A DNA stretch of 64,000 nucleotides. Source: Sipunculus nudus. Its lineage: Eukaryota; Annelida; Sipuncula; Golfingiida; Sipunculidae. The DNA is taken from positions 43,965,327 through 44,029,326 of the forward strand of contig CM049308.1 in the NCBI GenBank assembly GCA_026874595.1. Direction: 5' to 3'. The translations under genes were made by a program, and so were the position numbers. Under the pieces are notes generated by a model. That model was not told the origin of the DNA. It made no database searches and saw nothing but the letters and a program-made list of their open reading frames with translations. The stretch's first letter is position 1. Every line of letters begins with the position of its first letter. This document shows, piece after piece, positions 43,543 through 56,500 of the stretch.

Positions 43543-43600
43543 CATTAAACTGGACTTTAAACAAGCCAGGTGTTGTGTTATTTGGCAACATCACATGACA
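43543..43600 (+). repeat. truncated 3' LTR of element B
   Basis: 58 bp matching the end of the 5' LTR (about 36001-36058, CATTAAACTGGACTTTAAAC onward) with one substitution. The missing part was lost in a deletion that joins it to integrase. Confidence 0.88.
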
Positions 43601-43605
43601 CTATT

Positions 43606-43870
43606 GTCCCACAGGTTTTGCCTTGGCCTTATAACTAGATCTACCTTGCAGCAGAAGTATTTGAAAAAAAATGTCCACTATCAGTCATGTTAATGATCAT
43701 GCTTTTTACTAACAAGTGAACTGTTACCCAAAAGTGGCACTAGCACCTATGATATGAGAGTTTAACTATTAATTAAAAAATAATTGAAATTATTGGGCTA
43801 AATATAATTTTAATTTAAAATACTAACAATATCATCTGAAAAGATTTTTTTTTCCATATCGCAATTGAAA
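43606..43870. other. unassigned AT-rich spacer
   Basis: No feature was recognised. Confidence 0.4.
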
Positions 43871-44656
43871 CTAGAATATGGGTAGTCGACAGGCGACTGT
43901 GTATCCGCCAAAATCAGAGTAGGATGGGTGAAGTGAGGCATGGATTGAGTTACATATTAGCATGGATGTCTACCACGTAAACATGATTGTAGGTGGTGCT
44001 ACCTGTTATTTGAAATAGAAGCTATCCAAGATGTATACACAGGCAAAATTTCAGGTGAATAAGTCAAACCACTGCCGAGATATGAGTGATATTATCCCAC
44101 AGCAGACAAACATAAACGCAGTGCAAAAATAGTTGCATGTGGCGCCACAAGTTTTGTGATCAGGAAGATCTGTCAAACCAGTCCGGAGATATTAGCATGG
44201 AATTCTCCAGCGTGAACATAAATGTAGGTGGTGCCACCTGTCAGAAAGCTATCCAGGATGTATACACATGCAGAATTTCGGGTGAATTAGTCAAACCACT
44301 GCAGAGTTATGAGTGATATCCCAAGGCAGACGAACAGTTGGATGCTGTGCAAAAATTGTGTATGTTATAAAGCTATCCAAGGGCTACAGTTGTGCAAAAT
44401 TTTAGCCTGATTGGTTTAAAACGAGTCCGAAGATGTGTGGGTTAATGTGTCAAAACATACAAACAGATGGACTCAATGGAGAAGAAAGGTCAGAGGCCAA
44501 CGCCAAATGATTAGGCACTAGTTCAATTGGGTTTAGTTTCGGAAAATTCTGTCCAGTAGTCTCAGAGGAGTTCTCCGGAAACGAATACGGCAGTGGTGGT
44601 GGCGGCGGCAGAACCATGTCGAAAACATATTATCCGCAAAACTTTGTTTTGGTGGA
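43871..44656 (-). mobile_element. non-autonomous Helitron, copy 2
   Basis: Minus-strand element of the same family as 26115-27012. It begins TCCACCAAAACAAAG after an A at 44656, and its 3' hairpin (GTAGTCG-5 nt-CGACTGT, plus strand 43882-43900) is followed by CTAG at 43871-43874 and a T. It is 786 bp, about 110 bp shorter than copy 1, with internal divergence. No Rep/helicase frame. Confidence 0.75.
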
Positions 44657-44761
44657 TACAATAAATTATTTTTAAAACAGTATTATAAAATGTATTTATG
44701 AATACATTCATGAATACATTTTATAATATTATTTTTAAAATAATTTATTGTATCCACCAAA
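44648..44761. repeat. 49-bp inverted repeat spanning the Helitron 5' end
   Basis: Arms 44648-44696 and 44713-44761 pair with a few mismatches around a short AT-rich centre. The arms include the first 9 or so bases of the Helitron (TTTGGTGGATACAATAAAT). Confidence 0.8.
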
Positions 44762-45299
44762 GTATTTGCATACACATTCAAATACTTTTTTTTTACCTGT
44801 ATCAGAATTTATATTCATTTCCTTGGTCGAATTATTGAATATTTGTATTCATATTCAAATACAATTGTCAGAGGCGGATCCAGAGGGGGAGCTTTGGGGG
44901 CTGAAGCCCCCCCCCCCCCCCCCCCCCCCAGCTTGCAATGGAATCATGTCTTTTCTATATTTATAAATTAATTAGATAGGCATTTTCCAACACTGGTTAC
45001 AAACATTAAAACTTGCGACCAGCATGTTCTCTAAACTCCGACTTTCTCAAGTATATCTCAAGCGATTTTGGAGTTCCTTTAGACTTTTATATATTATCAT
45101 GCTTGTGAACATGAATGATTAAGCATTTAATTAAAAAGAGGATATCCTTTTTCACCTCGCTTTATCGTAAAAATAACAAGTCGTGTATGGGTCATGCTGA
45201 ATTTGACATAAAGGGGAACCATGCATTAATTATTAATGTTATGATCTAGTGAAAAATATTTTATTAGCAACCTTGAACAATGGGTAGAAAATCATACTT

Positions 45300-45880
45300 T
45301 TTGGTCATAGGCCTTAAAAAATTGGGCCAGAGTGACCTTATGTATTCTTTCCAAGAAGATTTTACCAGGAACTGCCTTGATCTTAAGTTAGAAGTTTCTA
45401 AGTCCAACTGCTACAATTTGTGCCCATCTGACTAATAGAGTGCAAAAGGTCATGTTCTTTGACATAGCTCAAAGAATAGGTCACAGTGACATTATTTCAG
45501 GTTTCCAGATGGGATTATTACAGGAACCTCCCTGGATTTTAATCATATTAGAAGTTTCTAGGTCAAGCTGTAGCAAATCATATACAAATGATAATTGCTC
45601 AAATCATGTTCTTTCATACATCTTGCAGAATGTAGGGTACAGTGTCAATATTTTATATGTACTCGGAGACTCTACAATGATGTGCCCAGAACCTCCTTGG
45701 ATGGTGCCTCAGAAGATTCTAGGCCTCACGGATACAATTTGTAAACACGCCTGACTCATTGGACACTATAAGTCATGTTTTCGGCCCGTAGTTCACAGAA
45801 TATAGGTCACAATGACCTAGAATATTTGCCTAAGCCTTCCCTGGATGTACAGTTAGAAGTTTATAGGTCTAACGGTTACG
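45300..45880. repeat. diverged tandem repeat, period about 155 bp
   Basis: Landmarks AGGAACCTCCCTGGAT, TTAGAAGTTTCTAGGT, CATGTTCTTT and AATAGGTCACAGTGAC recur about every 145-160 bp, four times (starts near 45369, 45527, 45688, 45837). Confidence 0.65.
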
Positions 45881-46139
45881 GTTTTTTTTTTGTTTGTGCT
45901 CTGTCAACACCCGGGCTGCTTCATTTGAAGGTATAAAAAATGCATAAATAATAGTAGCGCCACCAGTTTTCAGGAACTGTTGAAACACTCTTTGGTCTAT
46001 ATGCATGTAAAGAATCATGACAATCAATGTATTTATTATTCGGATACTGAAGCTTTTATATCAAATTTTTGGGTGGGGTGCAATGACAGGCCCCGTTATT
46101 GTTTCCATTTTTTTTCCAATGCTAGAAACGGCAGTAATG

Positions 46140-46520
46140 GACCAAAAAAAAGAAAGGGAGAAAAGAAAAAGAGCTAGAAAGGTAATTTGGTATAACCCAC
46201 CATACAGCAAGAATGTCAAAACAAATGTCAGAGCACAGTTCTTAAAACTGATAAAAAAAGCATTTATCCCGGATAACAAACTACTCAAAATCTTTAACAA
46301 AAACGCAATCAAATCAGCCACAGTTGCATAATAAGATGCAAATAATAACATTCTGAAACAAAAAAAAATCACTGCAAAAAACAACCAATCGAAAAAAAAA
46401 CTAGAACAGTAGAGAGAAAAACCCATGACCCTTAGACGGTAATTGCCTTGTCAGCAATATTGTTTATGAAGCAACGGTCAAGGCAGAATACCAATGCGCT
46501 CAATACATTGGATAAGCAAG
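46140..46520 (+). pseudogene. Penelope-like RT-GIY-YIG linker and start of the GIY-YIG domain, fragment
   Basis: One frame reads KVIWYNPPYSKNVKTNVRAQ, then FLKLIKKAF...LKIFNKNAIK, a segment found between RT and GIY-YIG endonuclease in Penelope-like proteins. After frameshifts, 46439-46515 reads GNCLVSNIVYEATVKAEYQC and then YIG, followed by a stop, matching the start of the endonuclease. It is only a fragment, embedded in a DNA element. Family placement is from memory of common invertebrate proteins. Confidence 0.5.
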
Positions 46521-46627
46521 TGCCAAGAAGAAGGTCTGTGGCAGGTGGCTGCACCCTTATGTATGTATGTATGATTATGCAAAGTATCCACTAGCCTCCC
46601 CCTTGCTCAATCCTGGATCTGCCACTG

Positions 46628-46815
46628 ATTGTAAGTATTCACTCAGTATCCCATATTTATTCAGTTTCAGTCAACTGAAACTTTTGAGTATCCAGGATAT
46701 ACAAATTTAAATAACCATCATAAGTACCTGGTTTTATGGCTTTAATTTATATTTAAAAAAAAAACATTCACTTCTGAATACTGTCACATCAGTCTACACA
46801 CTAAACATAGCAAGA
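46628..46815. other. spacer
   Basis: No feature was recognised. Confidence 0.35.
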
Positions 46816-47388
46816 CATTTATGACAATTATTAACATTATAGACATCATAATGAGAATTTGTCTGATTTTTTTTATCACATTTGAATATTTTTATTTTTT
46901 TTTAAACGTATCAGAAAAAAATAAAAGTAATCTCTGCTATGAAAATATACTTGTTTTAAAACTAACCCGAGGATCAAAACGCAGAATATATTATACATGG
47001 AGCAAAGTGGAGTTGGAAATGTTTAATTTTATAAACTGATAAAAAGGAATCAGTACTCTCAATTAATTTACCTAGTATTATGTGACAGCTGATAGAGCCA
47101 CAAGTCTTAAATGTCATTAGTCAAACATTGACATCTTTAATGAGCACTTGTCTGAGTAATATTAAATTTTTTTTTATATATTCAATTTTTTTTTAATTTT
47201 GTAAGAAATATAAACCAACAAATTTAAACTCCTGGAAAAGACCTGTAAATTTAGATTAATTTAATATAATCAACTGCATCTTTGTCTATCTTTAATTTGC
47301 TTAAAATAATCCCTAATAGTAAACAGAAATTTTATTTAATTATTTATTTATATAATTATCATTTTTTATGATTGAAATGAAAAATACC
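46816..47388 (-). repeat. dispersed repeat X, copy 2
   Basis: Inverted relative to 32456-33010. Its right edge (GATTGAAATGAAAAATACC at 47370-47388) matches the boundary of copy 1 with the 45-bp satellite, but no satellite is present here. Confidence 0.8.
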
Positions 47389-47393
47389 AAATG

Positions 47394-47639
47394 GTGACTG
47401 CATAGTGTCGTTTTGAAATCATTTTCTGTCATCTATAAAAGAGCCATACATCATCAGTAATTGCAAGGGTGTCTGTTACTCGTTAACAATAAATTTTTTT
47501 TCCATTTATTTTTCTTGTGACTGCATATTGTCGTTTTGAATTCATTTTCTGTCATCTATAAAAGAGCCATACATCATCAGTAATTGCAAGGGTGTCTGTT
47601 ACTCATTAACAATAAATTCCTTTTCCATTAATTTTTCTT
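47394..47639 (+). repeat. tandem duplication, period 123 bp
   Basis: Two near-identical copies starting GTGACTGCATAGTGTCG (47394) and GTGACTGCATATTGTCG (47517). Confidence 0.92.
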
Positions 47640-47918
47640 AAAGTTGTAATTATAAACAAATAAATTCTTTTTAAATTATTGTTTATTGTTATGTTTTGGA
47701 CCAAAACAACTACCAGAGTGTTGGAGTGGGTTTGGACAGTTAGATCCAGGTGTGGCCATGCACCCAAGAGCTGGCTGACGGCAGAGTATGCCCTGCTGCC
47801 AGTGTGCATAAATGGCCTGAAAGATCAACATGGGGACATATAGAGGGGCTTCAGTATAGCCCAGGTGTGACATGGTCTCATTAAAACTGTAATAATTGCT
47901 AGTTTATTACTATGCTAT
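47640..47918. other. unassigned spacer
   Basis: No feature was recognised. Confidence 0.35.
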
Positions 47919-48175
47919 GTAGGTCTGGACAGCTGAGTGGTAAAACGCTTGCCTCTCTCCGCTGGCGACCTGGGTTTGATCTCTGGCGTGGCTATGAGAG
48001 TGGGTTGTAGTTGCCCTTTCAAGGCCTGTGGTATTCCCCGGGTACTCCGGTTTCCTCCACCCCTGCAGACTACGGAACGCCATCACCGGAGCCATGGAGA
48101 GTGCTTCGATTAGTTGTAATAACTATATGTACAATCCATGTAAATTAAATAAGTTTAAATTTAAATTTTAGTTTT
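47919..48175 (+). mobile_element. tRNA-derived SINE
   Basis: A tRNA-like head includes an A-box-like TGAGTGGTAAAACGC (47934-47948) and a B-box-like GGTTTGATCTC (47973-47983, consensus GGTTCGANNCC). It is followed by a SINE body with CCCGGGTACTCCGGTTTCCT and an AT-rich tail. Pol III would transcribe it from the internal promoter. The tRNA source was not identified, and the head would not fold as a functional tRNA with certainty. Confidence 0.7.
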
Positions 48176-49189
48176 TGGTCAATTACTGTCAAATTTCAGA
48201 ATTTAGAAGCTGAAATCCTAACGTGTTTATGATATGAAAATTAAATCAACAGTGCTTACAGGAAAAACAGGCCATGGCCAAAGTTGGGCAAAATTTAAGG
48301 TATTGATTTTATATAATGCTAATAATTCGGTATACAATAAATCTTGATGAAGTGCAAGTTGGATCCCTAAAACTAGGGACCTATGGGCCTCAAAGCTCAG
48401 CTGAATTTGTCTTTAAGGATATTTTATGAGGTTTTCCAAAATGTGTGTCCTGTGACTTTAACCAATGACCTTGTGACCAAAAAATCTGAGAACTTACTAT
48501 CCTTGAACTTACAGCATTTAGGTTATCATAACAATCTTTTAAAAAAAAGTGGATCCAGTGACCTTGACCTCTGACCGGGTAACCTCAAAATCTACAGATT
48601 TCTTCCACTTTGGGCTAGTAAGCGGTGTGAAAGATGGTAAGTTTGGGATGAAAAGTTGATTTACAGTGCATCCAAAATCCTTTTAAAGATGAGGCTCCTG
48701 TAACCTTCACCTTTTACCCCATGACTCCGAAACTAAAAATGTTCCTTACTTAATTGATGGGTCATACATATATCAAATTTGAAGCCAATCTAACCAAACT
48801 AGAGTTATCATCTGGAACTAACTTGTGGACAGATGGACCCTGTTCCCTTGACTTTTGACCCCTTATTCCTTTATATTCTGGCAGGTCAGCTATATGTGCA
48901 AGACTGAAGGTTTGGAATGAAAAGTTTGGCTTAAAATGTAGCCATTATCTTTATAAATAATTGGGTCCCATGATCTCATGGCCCTAAATCGACAGAAGTC
49001 GAGTTTGAAATCCATGTCAATCCAACCTGGTGTTATCATCTGGAAACAAATTTGTGTGGATGGATAGATGGACACACAGACAGACAGATGAGCAGACGGA
49101 CTAACAGAGTGATTAATATATAGCATCCACTTAAGATCAATAAACACACCAGTTTTCGGGTCACCAGATGAAACGAAATCCTATCAATC
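48176..49189. repeat. diverged dispersed-repeat region with AGGTCA boxes
   Basis: TGACCTTGACCTCTGACC near 48560 and related GACCTTG words are scattered. GTTATCATCTGGAA recurs at about 48803 and 49031 (228 bp apart). A GGATGGATAGATGG/ACAGACAGACAG low-complexity tail ends it. No gene was recognised. Confidence 0.5.
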
Positions 49190-50076
49190 TATCTTATCTT
49201 ATCCTGTGTGACCTTGTCTTATTATCTCAACTTTCTCATCTAATCTCATCCCAATCTATCTAACTAATCATTCTATCTACCTGTCTTATCTTATCCAATC
49301 TAATCATATCTAATAGTATCTAATCTTATCCTATTATCTTATCCTATATTATCTGATATTATTGTAATCAATCTTATCCTATCTAATCTTATCTTATTTT
49401 GTTCTACCTAACTTATACTTTCCCATCTAATCTTATCCAGCCTTATCCTGTGTGACCTTATCTCATTATCTTATCACATCTCATCCTTTCATCTTATCTT
49501 ATCCAAGATATCTCATCTTATCTATCTGATCATATCTGCCTCGTCTTATCTATCTCACCTCATCTTGTTTCTTCTTATCTATCTTATCTTTCTTATCTAA
49601 TTCCGATCCTTGCCTATCTATTATATATATCTTATCTAATATTATCCTATTTAATCATATCTTATCTATCCCATTAATCTATATCATCTTAAGTCTCATC
49701 ATATCTTATCTTTTCCATCTTATCTGGTACGTCTCGCCTTATCTTTTCTGTCTCACGTTATCTTTTATGTCTTATCTATTTAAATGAATATTAATTAGTT
49801 CATCTTATGTTATCTTTATCATTCTATCTATCTTATCTATCTCTTTTTTTCTGTCTCATTCCATTTAATCTATCCAGTCTATCTTATCTGATATAATCTG
49901 ATCTAATGTTATCTTATATAATGTTATCTAATATAATCTTTTACTACCTTATCCTGTCTTATACTATCTAATCTTATCCTATCTAAGCTTTTCCTATCCT
50001 ATCTAATCTTATTCTGTTCTATCTTATCTTAACATGTCTCATCCTATCTTATCCTGTCTCATCTCATCTTATCCGG
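49190..50076. repeat. degenerate TATC/TCTTA-rich low-complexity tract
   Basis: About 890 bp of irregular TATCTTATC, TCTAATCTTATC and similar words, ending exactly where the third satellite array starts. Confidence 0.92.
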
Positions 50077-53000
50077 TCAGGTAAGTGTTTAATTGCAGGT
50101 ATGAGCCTAACAATAACCTGTCATGTGTCTGTTATTAGTACAGATATGAGCCTAACAATATCCTGTCAGGTAACTGCAATAAGTACAGATATGAACCTTA
50201 CAATAACCTTTCATTTATCTGTTATAACTACAGATGTGGGCTTAACAATAACCTGTTATATATCTGTAATAAGTACAGATATCAGCCTAAAAATAACCTA
50301 CCATAGATTTGTAGGCCAAATAACTACAAATATAAGCCTTACAATAACCTGCCATATATCTGTAATAATCACTCATATGAGCCTAAGAATGAACTTTCGG
50401 GTATCTCGTATAACCACAGATCTTAGCTTAACAATAACCTGCCATATATCTGTAATAATTGCAGATATGAGCCTTACAATAACCTGCCATATATCTGTAA
50501 TAAATACAGATATGAACCTAACAATAACCTATCAGAAATCTGTTATAACTTCAGATCTGAGCTAAACAATAACCTGTCAGGTATCTGTTATAACCACAGA
50601 CATGAGCCTTACAATAACCTACCTTATATATGTAATTAATACTGATTTGAGCCTAACAATAACCTGTCAGGTATCTGTATTAAGTACAGATCTGAGCCTA
50701 ACGATGAATGTCATCTATCTGTTATAACTACAGATGTGAGCCTAACAATGACCTGCCATATATCTGTAATAAGTACAGATGTGAGCCTAACAATAACGTG
50801 TCAGGTATTTGTTATAACAACAGATCTGAGCTTTATAGTAACCTGTCAGGTATCTGTTATAACTCCAGATGTAGGCTCATAATATATAACCAGTTACATA
50901 TCTGAAATAAGTACAGATATGAGCCAAACAATAACCTACAATATATCTTCAGGCAAAATAACTATAACTATGAGCCTTACAATAACAAACCATCCATATG
51001 TAATAATTGCAGATCTAAGCCTAACAATAACCTGTCAGGTATCGGATATAACTACAGATCTGAGCTTAACAATAACCTGTTATATACCTGTAATAAGTAC
51101 AGATATTAGCCTAACGATGAATGTCATCTATCTGTTATAACTACAGATGTGAGCCAAAAAATGATCTGCCATATATCTGTAATAAGTACAGATATGAGCC
51201 TTACAATAGCCTACCTTATATATGTAATTAATACTGATTTGAGCCTAACAATAACCTGTCAGGTATCTGTAATAAGTACATATATGAACCTTAAAATAAA
51301 CTGTCAGGTATCTATATCATTATAATAAAGATATGAGCCTAATAATAACCTGTCAGGTGTCTGTTATTAGTACAGATATGAGCCTAAAAATATCCTGTCA
51401 GGTAACTGTAATAAGTTCAGTTATGAACCTTACAATAACCTGTAAGGTATCTGTTACAACTACAGATGTAGGCTTAACAATAACCTGTTATATATCTGTA
51501 ATAAGTACAGATATCAGCCTAAAAAAACCTACCATAGATTTGTAGGCCAAATAACTACAAATATAAGCCTTACAATAACCTGCCATATATCTGTAATAAT
51601 CACTCATATGAGCCTAACAATGAACTTTCTGGTATCTCTTATAACCACAGATCTTAGCTTAACAATAACCTGCCATATATCTGTAATAATTGCAGATATG
51701 AGCCTTACAATAACCTGCCATATATCTGTAATAAATACAGATATGAACCTAACAATAACCTGTCAGAAATCTGTTATAACTTCAGATCTGAGCTAAACAA
51801 TAACTTGTTATATACCTGTAATAAGTACAGATATGAGCCTAACAATAACCTGCCATATACCTGTAATAATCACTGACATGAGCCTAACAATGACCTGTCG
51901 GGTATCTGTTATAACCACAGATCTTAGCTTAACAATAACCTGCCATATATCTGTAATAATTGCAGATATGAGCCTAACAATAACCTGTCAGGTATTTGTC
52001 ATGATTACAGATATGAGCCTAACAATAACCTGTCAGGTATCTGTTATAACCACAGACATGAGCCTTACAAAAACCTACCTTATATATGTAATTAATACTG
52101 AATTGAGCCTAAAAATAACCTGTCAGGTGTCTGAAATTAGTACATATTTGAGCCTTACAATAACCTGTCATGTTTCTGTAATAAGAACAGATCTGAGCCT
52201 GACAACAACCTACAATATATATGTAATTAATACTGATTTGAGCCTAACAATAACCTGTCAGGTATCTGTAATAAGTACAGATGTGAGCCTAACAATAACG
52301 TGTCAGGTATTTGTTATAACAACAGATCTGAGCCTTATAATAACCTGTCAGGTATCTGTTATAACTCCAGATGTGGGCTCATAATATATAACCTGTTATA
52401 TATCTGAAATAAGTACAGATATGAGCCAAACAATAACCTACAATATATCTTCAGGCAAAATAACTATAACTATGAGCCTTACAATAACAAACCATCCATA
52501 TGTAATAATTGCAGATCTAAGCCTAACAATAACCTGTCAGGTATCTGATATAACTACAGATCTGAGCTTAACAATAACCTGTTATATACCTGTAATAAGT
52601 ACAGATATTAGCCTAACGATGAATGTCATCTATCTGTTATAACTACAGATGTGAGCCAAAAAATGATCTGCCATATATCTGTAATAAGTACAGATATGAG
52701 CCTTACAATAGCCTACCTTATATATGTAATTAATACTGATTTGAGCCTAACAATAACCTGTCAGGTATCTGTAATAAGTACATATATGAACCTTAAAATA
52801 AATTGTCAGGTATCTATATCATTATAATAAAGATATGAGCCTAATAATAACCTGTCAGGTGTCTGTTATTAGTACAGATATGAGCCTAAAAATATCCTGT
52901 CAGGTAACTGTAATAAGTTCAGTTATGAACCTTACAATAACCTGTAAGGTATCTGTTACAACTACAGATGTGGGCTTAACAATAACCTGTTATATTTCTG

Positions 53001-53540
53001 TAATAAGTACAGATATCAGCCTAAAAAAAACCTACCATAGATTTGTAGGCCAAATAACTACAAATATAAGCCTTACAATAACCTGCCATATATCTGTAAT
53101 AATCACTCATATGAGCCTAACAATGACCTTTCGGGTATCTGTTATAACCACAGATCTTAGCTTAACAATAACCTGCCATATATCTGTAATAATTGCAGAT
53201 ATGAGCCTTACAATAACCTTTCATTTATCTGTAATAAATACAGATATGAACCTAACAATAACCTGTCAGAAATCTGTTATAACTTCAGATCTGAGCTAAA
53301 AAATAACTTGTTATATACCTGTAATAAGTACAGATATGAGCCTAACAATAACCTGCCATATACCTGTAATAATCACTGACATGATGGTTATAACCACAGA
53401 CATGAGCCTTACAATAACCTACCTTATATATGTAATTAATACTGAATTGAGCCTAACAATAACCTGTCAGGTATCTGTAATAAGTACATATATGAACCTT
53501 AAAATAAATTGTCAGGTATCTATATCATTATAATAAAGAT

Positions 53541-56500
53541 ATGAGCCTAATAATAACCTGTCAGGTGTCTGTTATTAGTACAGATATGAGCCTAAAAATA
53601 TCCTGTCAGGTAACTGTAATAAGTTCAGTTATGAACCTTATAATAACCTGTAAGGTATCTGTTACAACTACAGATGTGGGCTTAACAATAACCTGTTATA
53701 TATCTGAAATAAGTACAGATATGAGCCAAACAATAACCTACAATATATCTTCCGGCAAAATAACTATAACTATGAGCCTTACAATAACAAACCATCCATA
53801 TGTAATAATTGCAGATCTAAGGCTTACAATAACCTGTCAGGTATCTGATATAACTACAGATCTGAGCTTAACAATAACCTGTTATATACCTGTAATAAGT
53901 ACAGATATTAGCCTAATGATGAATGTCATCTATCTGTTATAACTACAGATGTGAGCCAAAAAATTAAATGCCATATATCTGTAATAAGTACAGATATGAG
54001 CCTTACAATAGCCTACCTTATATATGTAATTAATACTGATTTGAGCCTAACAATAACCTGTCAGGTATCTGTAATAAGTACATATATAAAACCTTAAAAT
54101 AAATTGTCAGGTATCTATATCATTATAATAAAGATATGAGCCTAATAATAACCTGTCAGGTGTCTGTTATTAGTACAGATATGAGCCTAAAAATATCCTG
54201 TCAGGTAACTGTAATAAGTTCAGTTATGAACCTTACAATAACCTGTAAGGTATCTGTTACAACTACAGATGTGGGCTTAACAATAACCTGTTATATATCT
54301 GTAATAAGTACAGATATCAGCCTAAAAATAACCTACCATAGATTTGTAGGCCAAATAACTACAAATATAAGCCTTACAATAACCTGCCATATATCTGTAA
54401 TAATCACTCATATGAGCCTAACAATGACCTTTCGGGTATCTCTTATAACCACAGATCTTAGCTTAACAATAACCTGCCATATATCTGTAATAATTGCAGA
54501 TATGAGCCTTACAATAACCTTTCATTTATCTGTAATAAATACAGATATGAACCTATAAATAACCTGTCAGAAATCTGTTATAACTTCAGATCTGAGCTAA
54601 AAAATAACTTGTTATATACCTGTAATAAGTACAGATATGAGCCTAACAATAACCTGCCATATACCTGTAATAATCACTGACATGAGCCTAACAATGACCT
54701 GTCGGGTATCTGTTATAACCACAGATCTTAGCTTAACAATAACCTGCCATATATCTGTAATAATTGCAGATATGAGCCTAACAATAACCTGTCAGGTATT
54801 TGTCATGATTACAGATATGAGCCTAACAATAACCTGTCAGGTATCTGTTATAACCACAGACATGAGCCTTACAATAACCTACCTTATATATGTAATTAAT
54901 ACTGAATTGAGCCATACAATAACCTGTCAGGTGTCTGAAATTAGTACATATTTGAGCCTTACAATAACCTGTCATGTGTCTGTAATAAGAACAGGTCGGA
55001 GCCTGACAACAACCTACAATGTATAAGAAATTAATACTGAATTGAGCCTAACAATAACCTGTCAGGTATCTGTAATAAGTACAGATGTAAGCCTTACAAT
55101 AACCTGCCATATATCTGTAATAATCACTGATATGAGGCTAACAATGACCTTTCGGGTATCTGTTATAACCACAGTTCTTAGCTTAACAATAACCTGCCAT
55201 ATATCTGTAATAATTGCAGATATGAGCCTTACAATAACCTTTCATTTATCTGTTATAACTACAGATGTTGGCTTAACAATAACCTGTTATATACCTGAAA
55301 TAAGTACAGATATGAGCCTAACAATAATCTACCAGAGATTTGTAGGCCATATAACTACAAATATGAGCCTTACAATAACCAGCCATCTATATGTAATAAT
55401 TGCAGATATGAGCCTGAAAATAACCTGCCATATACCTGTAATTCGTACAGATATGAGCCTTACAATAACTTGTCAGGTGTCTGTTATTAGTACAGATATA
55501 AGCCTAATAATATCCTGTCAGGTAACTGTAATTATTACAGATATGAACCTTACAATACCCTGTCAGGTATCTGTTATAACCACAGATCTAAGCCTAACAA
55601 TAACCTGCCATATATCTGTAATAAGTACAGATATGAGTCGTACAATTATCTACCTTATATATGTAATTAATACTGATTTGAGCCTAACAATAACCTGTTA
55701 GTTATTTGTAATAGTTACAGAAATGAGCCTTACAATAACATGTGAGGTATCTGTTATAACTACAGATTTGAACCTAACAATAACCTGTCAGGTATCTGTT
55801 ATAAGTAAAGATCTGAGCCTGACAATAATCATCAGGTATTTGTCATGATTACAGATCTGAGCCTAACAATAACCTGTTATAAACCTGTAATAAGTACAGA
55901 TCTGAGCCTAACAATACCCTGCCATATATCTGTAATAATCACTGACACGAGCCTAACAATGACCTGTTGGGTATCTGTTATAACTACAGATGTGACCCTA
56001 ACAATAACCTGTCAGGTATCTGTAATAAGTACATATATGAACCTTAAAATAACCTGTCAGGTATCTATATCATTATAATAAAGATATGAGCCTAATAATA
56101 ACCTGTCAGGTATCTGTAATATGTACAGATATGAGCCTATCAATAACCTGTCAGGTAACTGTAATAAGTTTAGATATGAGCCTAACAATAACCTCTCAGG
56201 TATCTGTGATAACTACAGATGTAAGCCTAACAATAACCTCTCAGGTATCTGTGATAACTACAGATGTAAGCCTAACAATAACCTGCCATATATCTGTAAT
56301 TATCACTGATATGAGCCTAACAATGAACTTTCGGGTATCTGTTATAACCACAGATCTTAGCTTAACAATAACCTGCCATATATCTGTAATAATTGCAGAT
56401 ATGAGCCTTACAATGAACTGCCATATATCTGTAATAAATACAGATATGAACCTTACAATAACCTGTCAGAAATCTGTTATAACTACAGATCTGAGCTAAA

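Larger units (their letters stand above)
35804..43600 (+). mobile_element. Ty3/gypsy LTR retrotransposon B, nested-insertion host, 3' deleted
   Basis: Identical 5-bp flanks CTATT (35799-35803 and 43601-43605) mark the original target duplication. Inside are a 5' LTR, a primer-binding site, gag with two zinc knuckles, protease, RT, RNase H and a truncated integrase. A 58-bp stump of the 3' LTR follows. Element C (37064-41067) interrupts it at the gag-protease boundary. The paired zinc-knuckle layout is like the Mag clade, which I offer as a tentative placement. Frameshifts, stops and the integrase/LTR deletion make it inactive. Confidence 0.92.
44869..46627. mobile_element. TIR DNA element, superfamily unresolved
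   Basis: Ends CAGAGGCGGATCCAG (left) and CAGTGGCAGATCCAG (right, read inward) are inverted. Identical 5-bp flanks ATTGT (44864-44868 and 46628-46632) support a target duplication. The 1.76-kb body has no transposase frame. It contains a C-run (44907-44929), a diverged ~155-bp tandem array and a GIY-YIG retroelement fragment. CAG-starting ends suggest hAT, which usually makes 8-bp duplications, so I leave the superfamily open. Confidence 0.6.

Noticed and set aside
46061-46426. Hydrophobic minus-strand frame resembling a membrane protein
   Set aside because: It is antisense to the Lys-rich retroelement fragment on the plus strand.
47919-48000. Functional tRNA gene
   Set aside because: The B-box is degenerate and the sequence continues into a SINE body, so it is a tRNA-derived SINE head.
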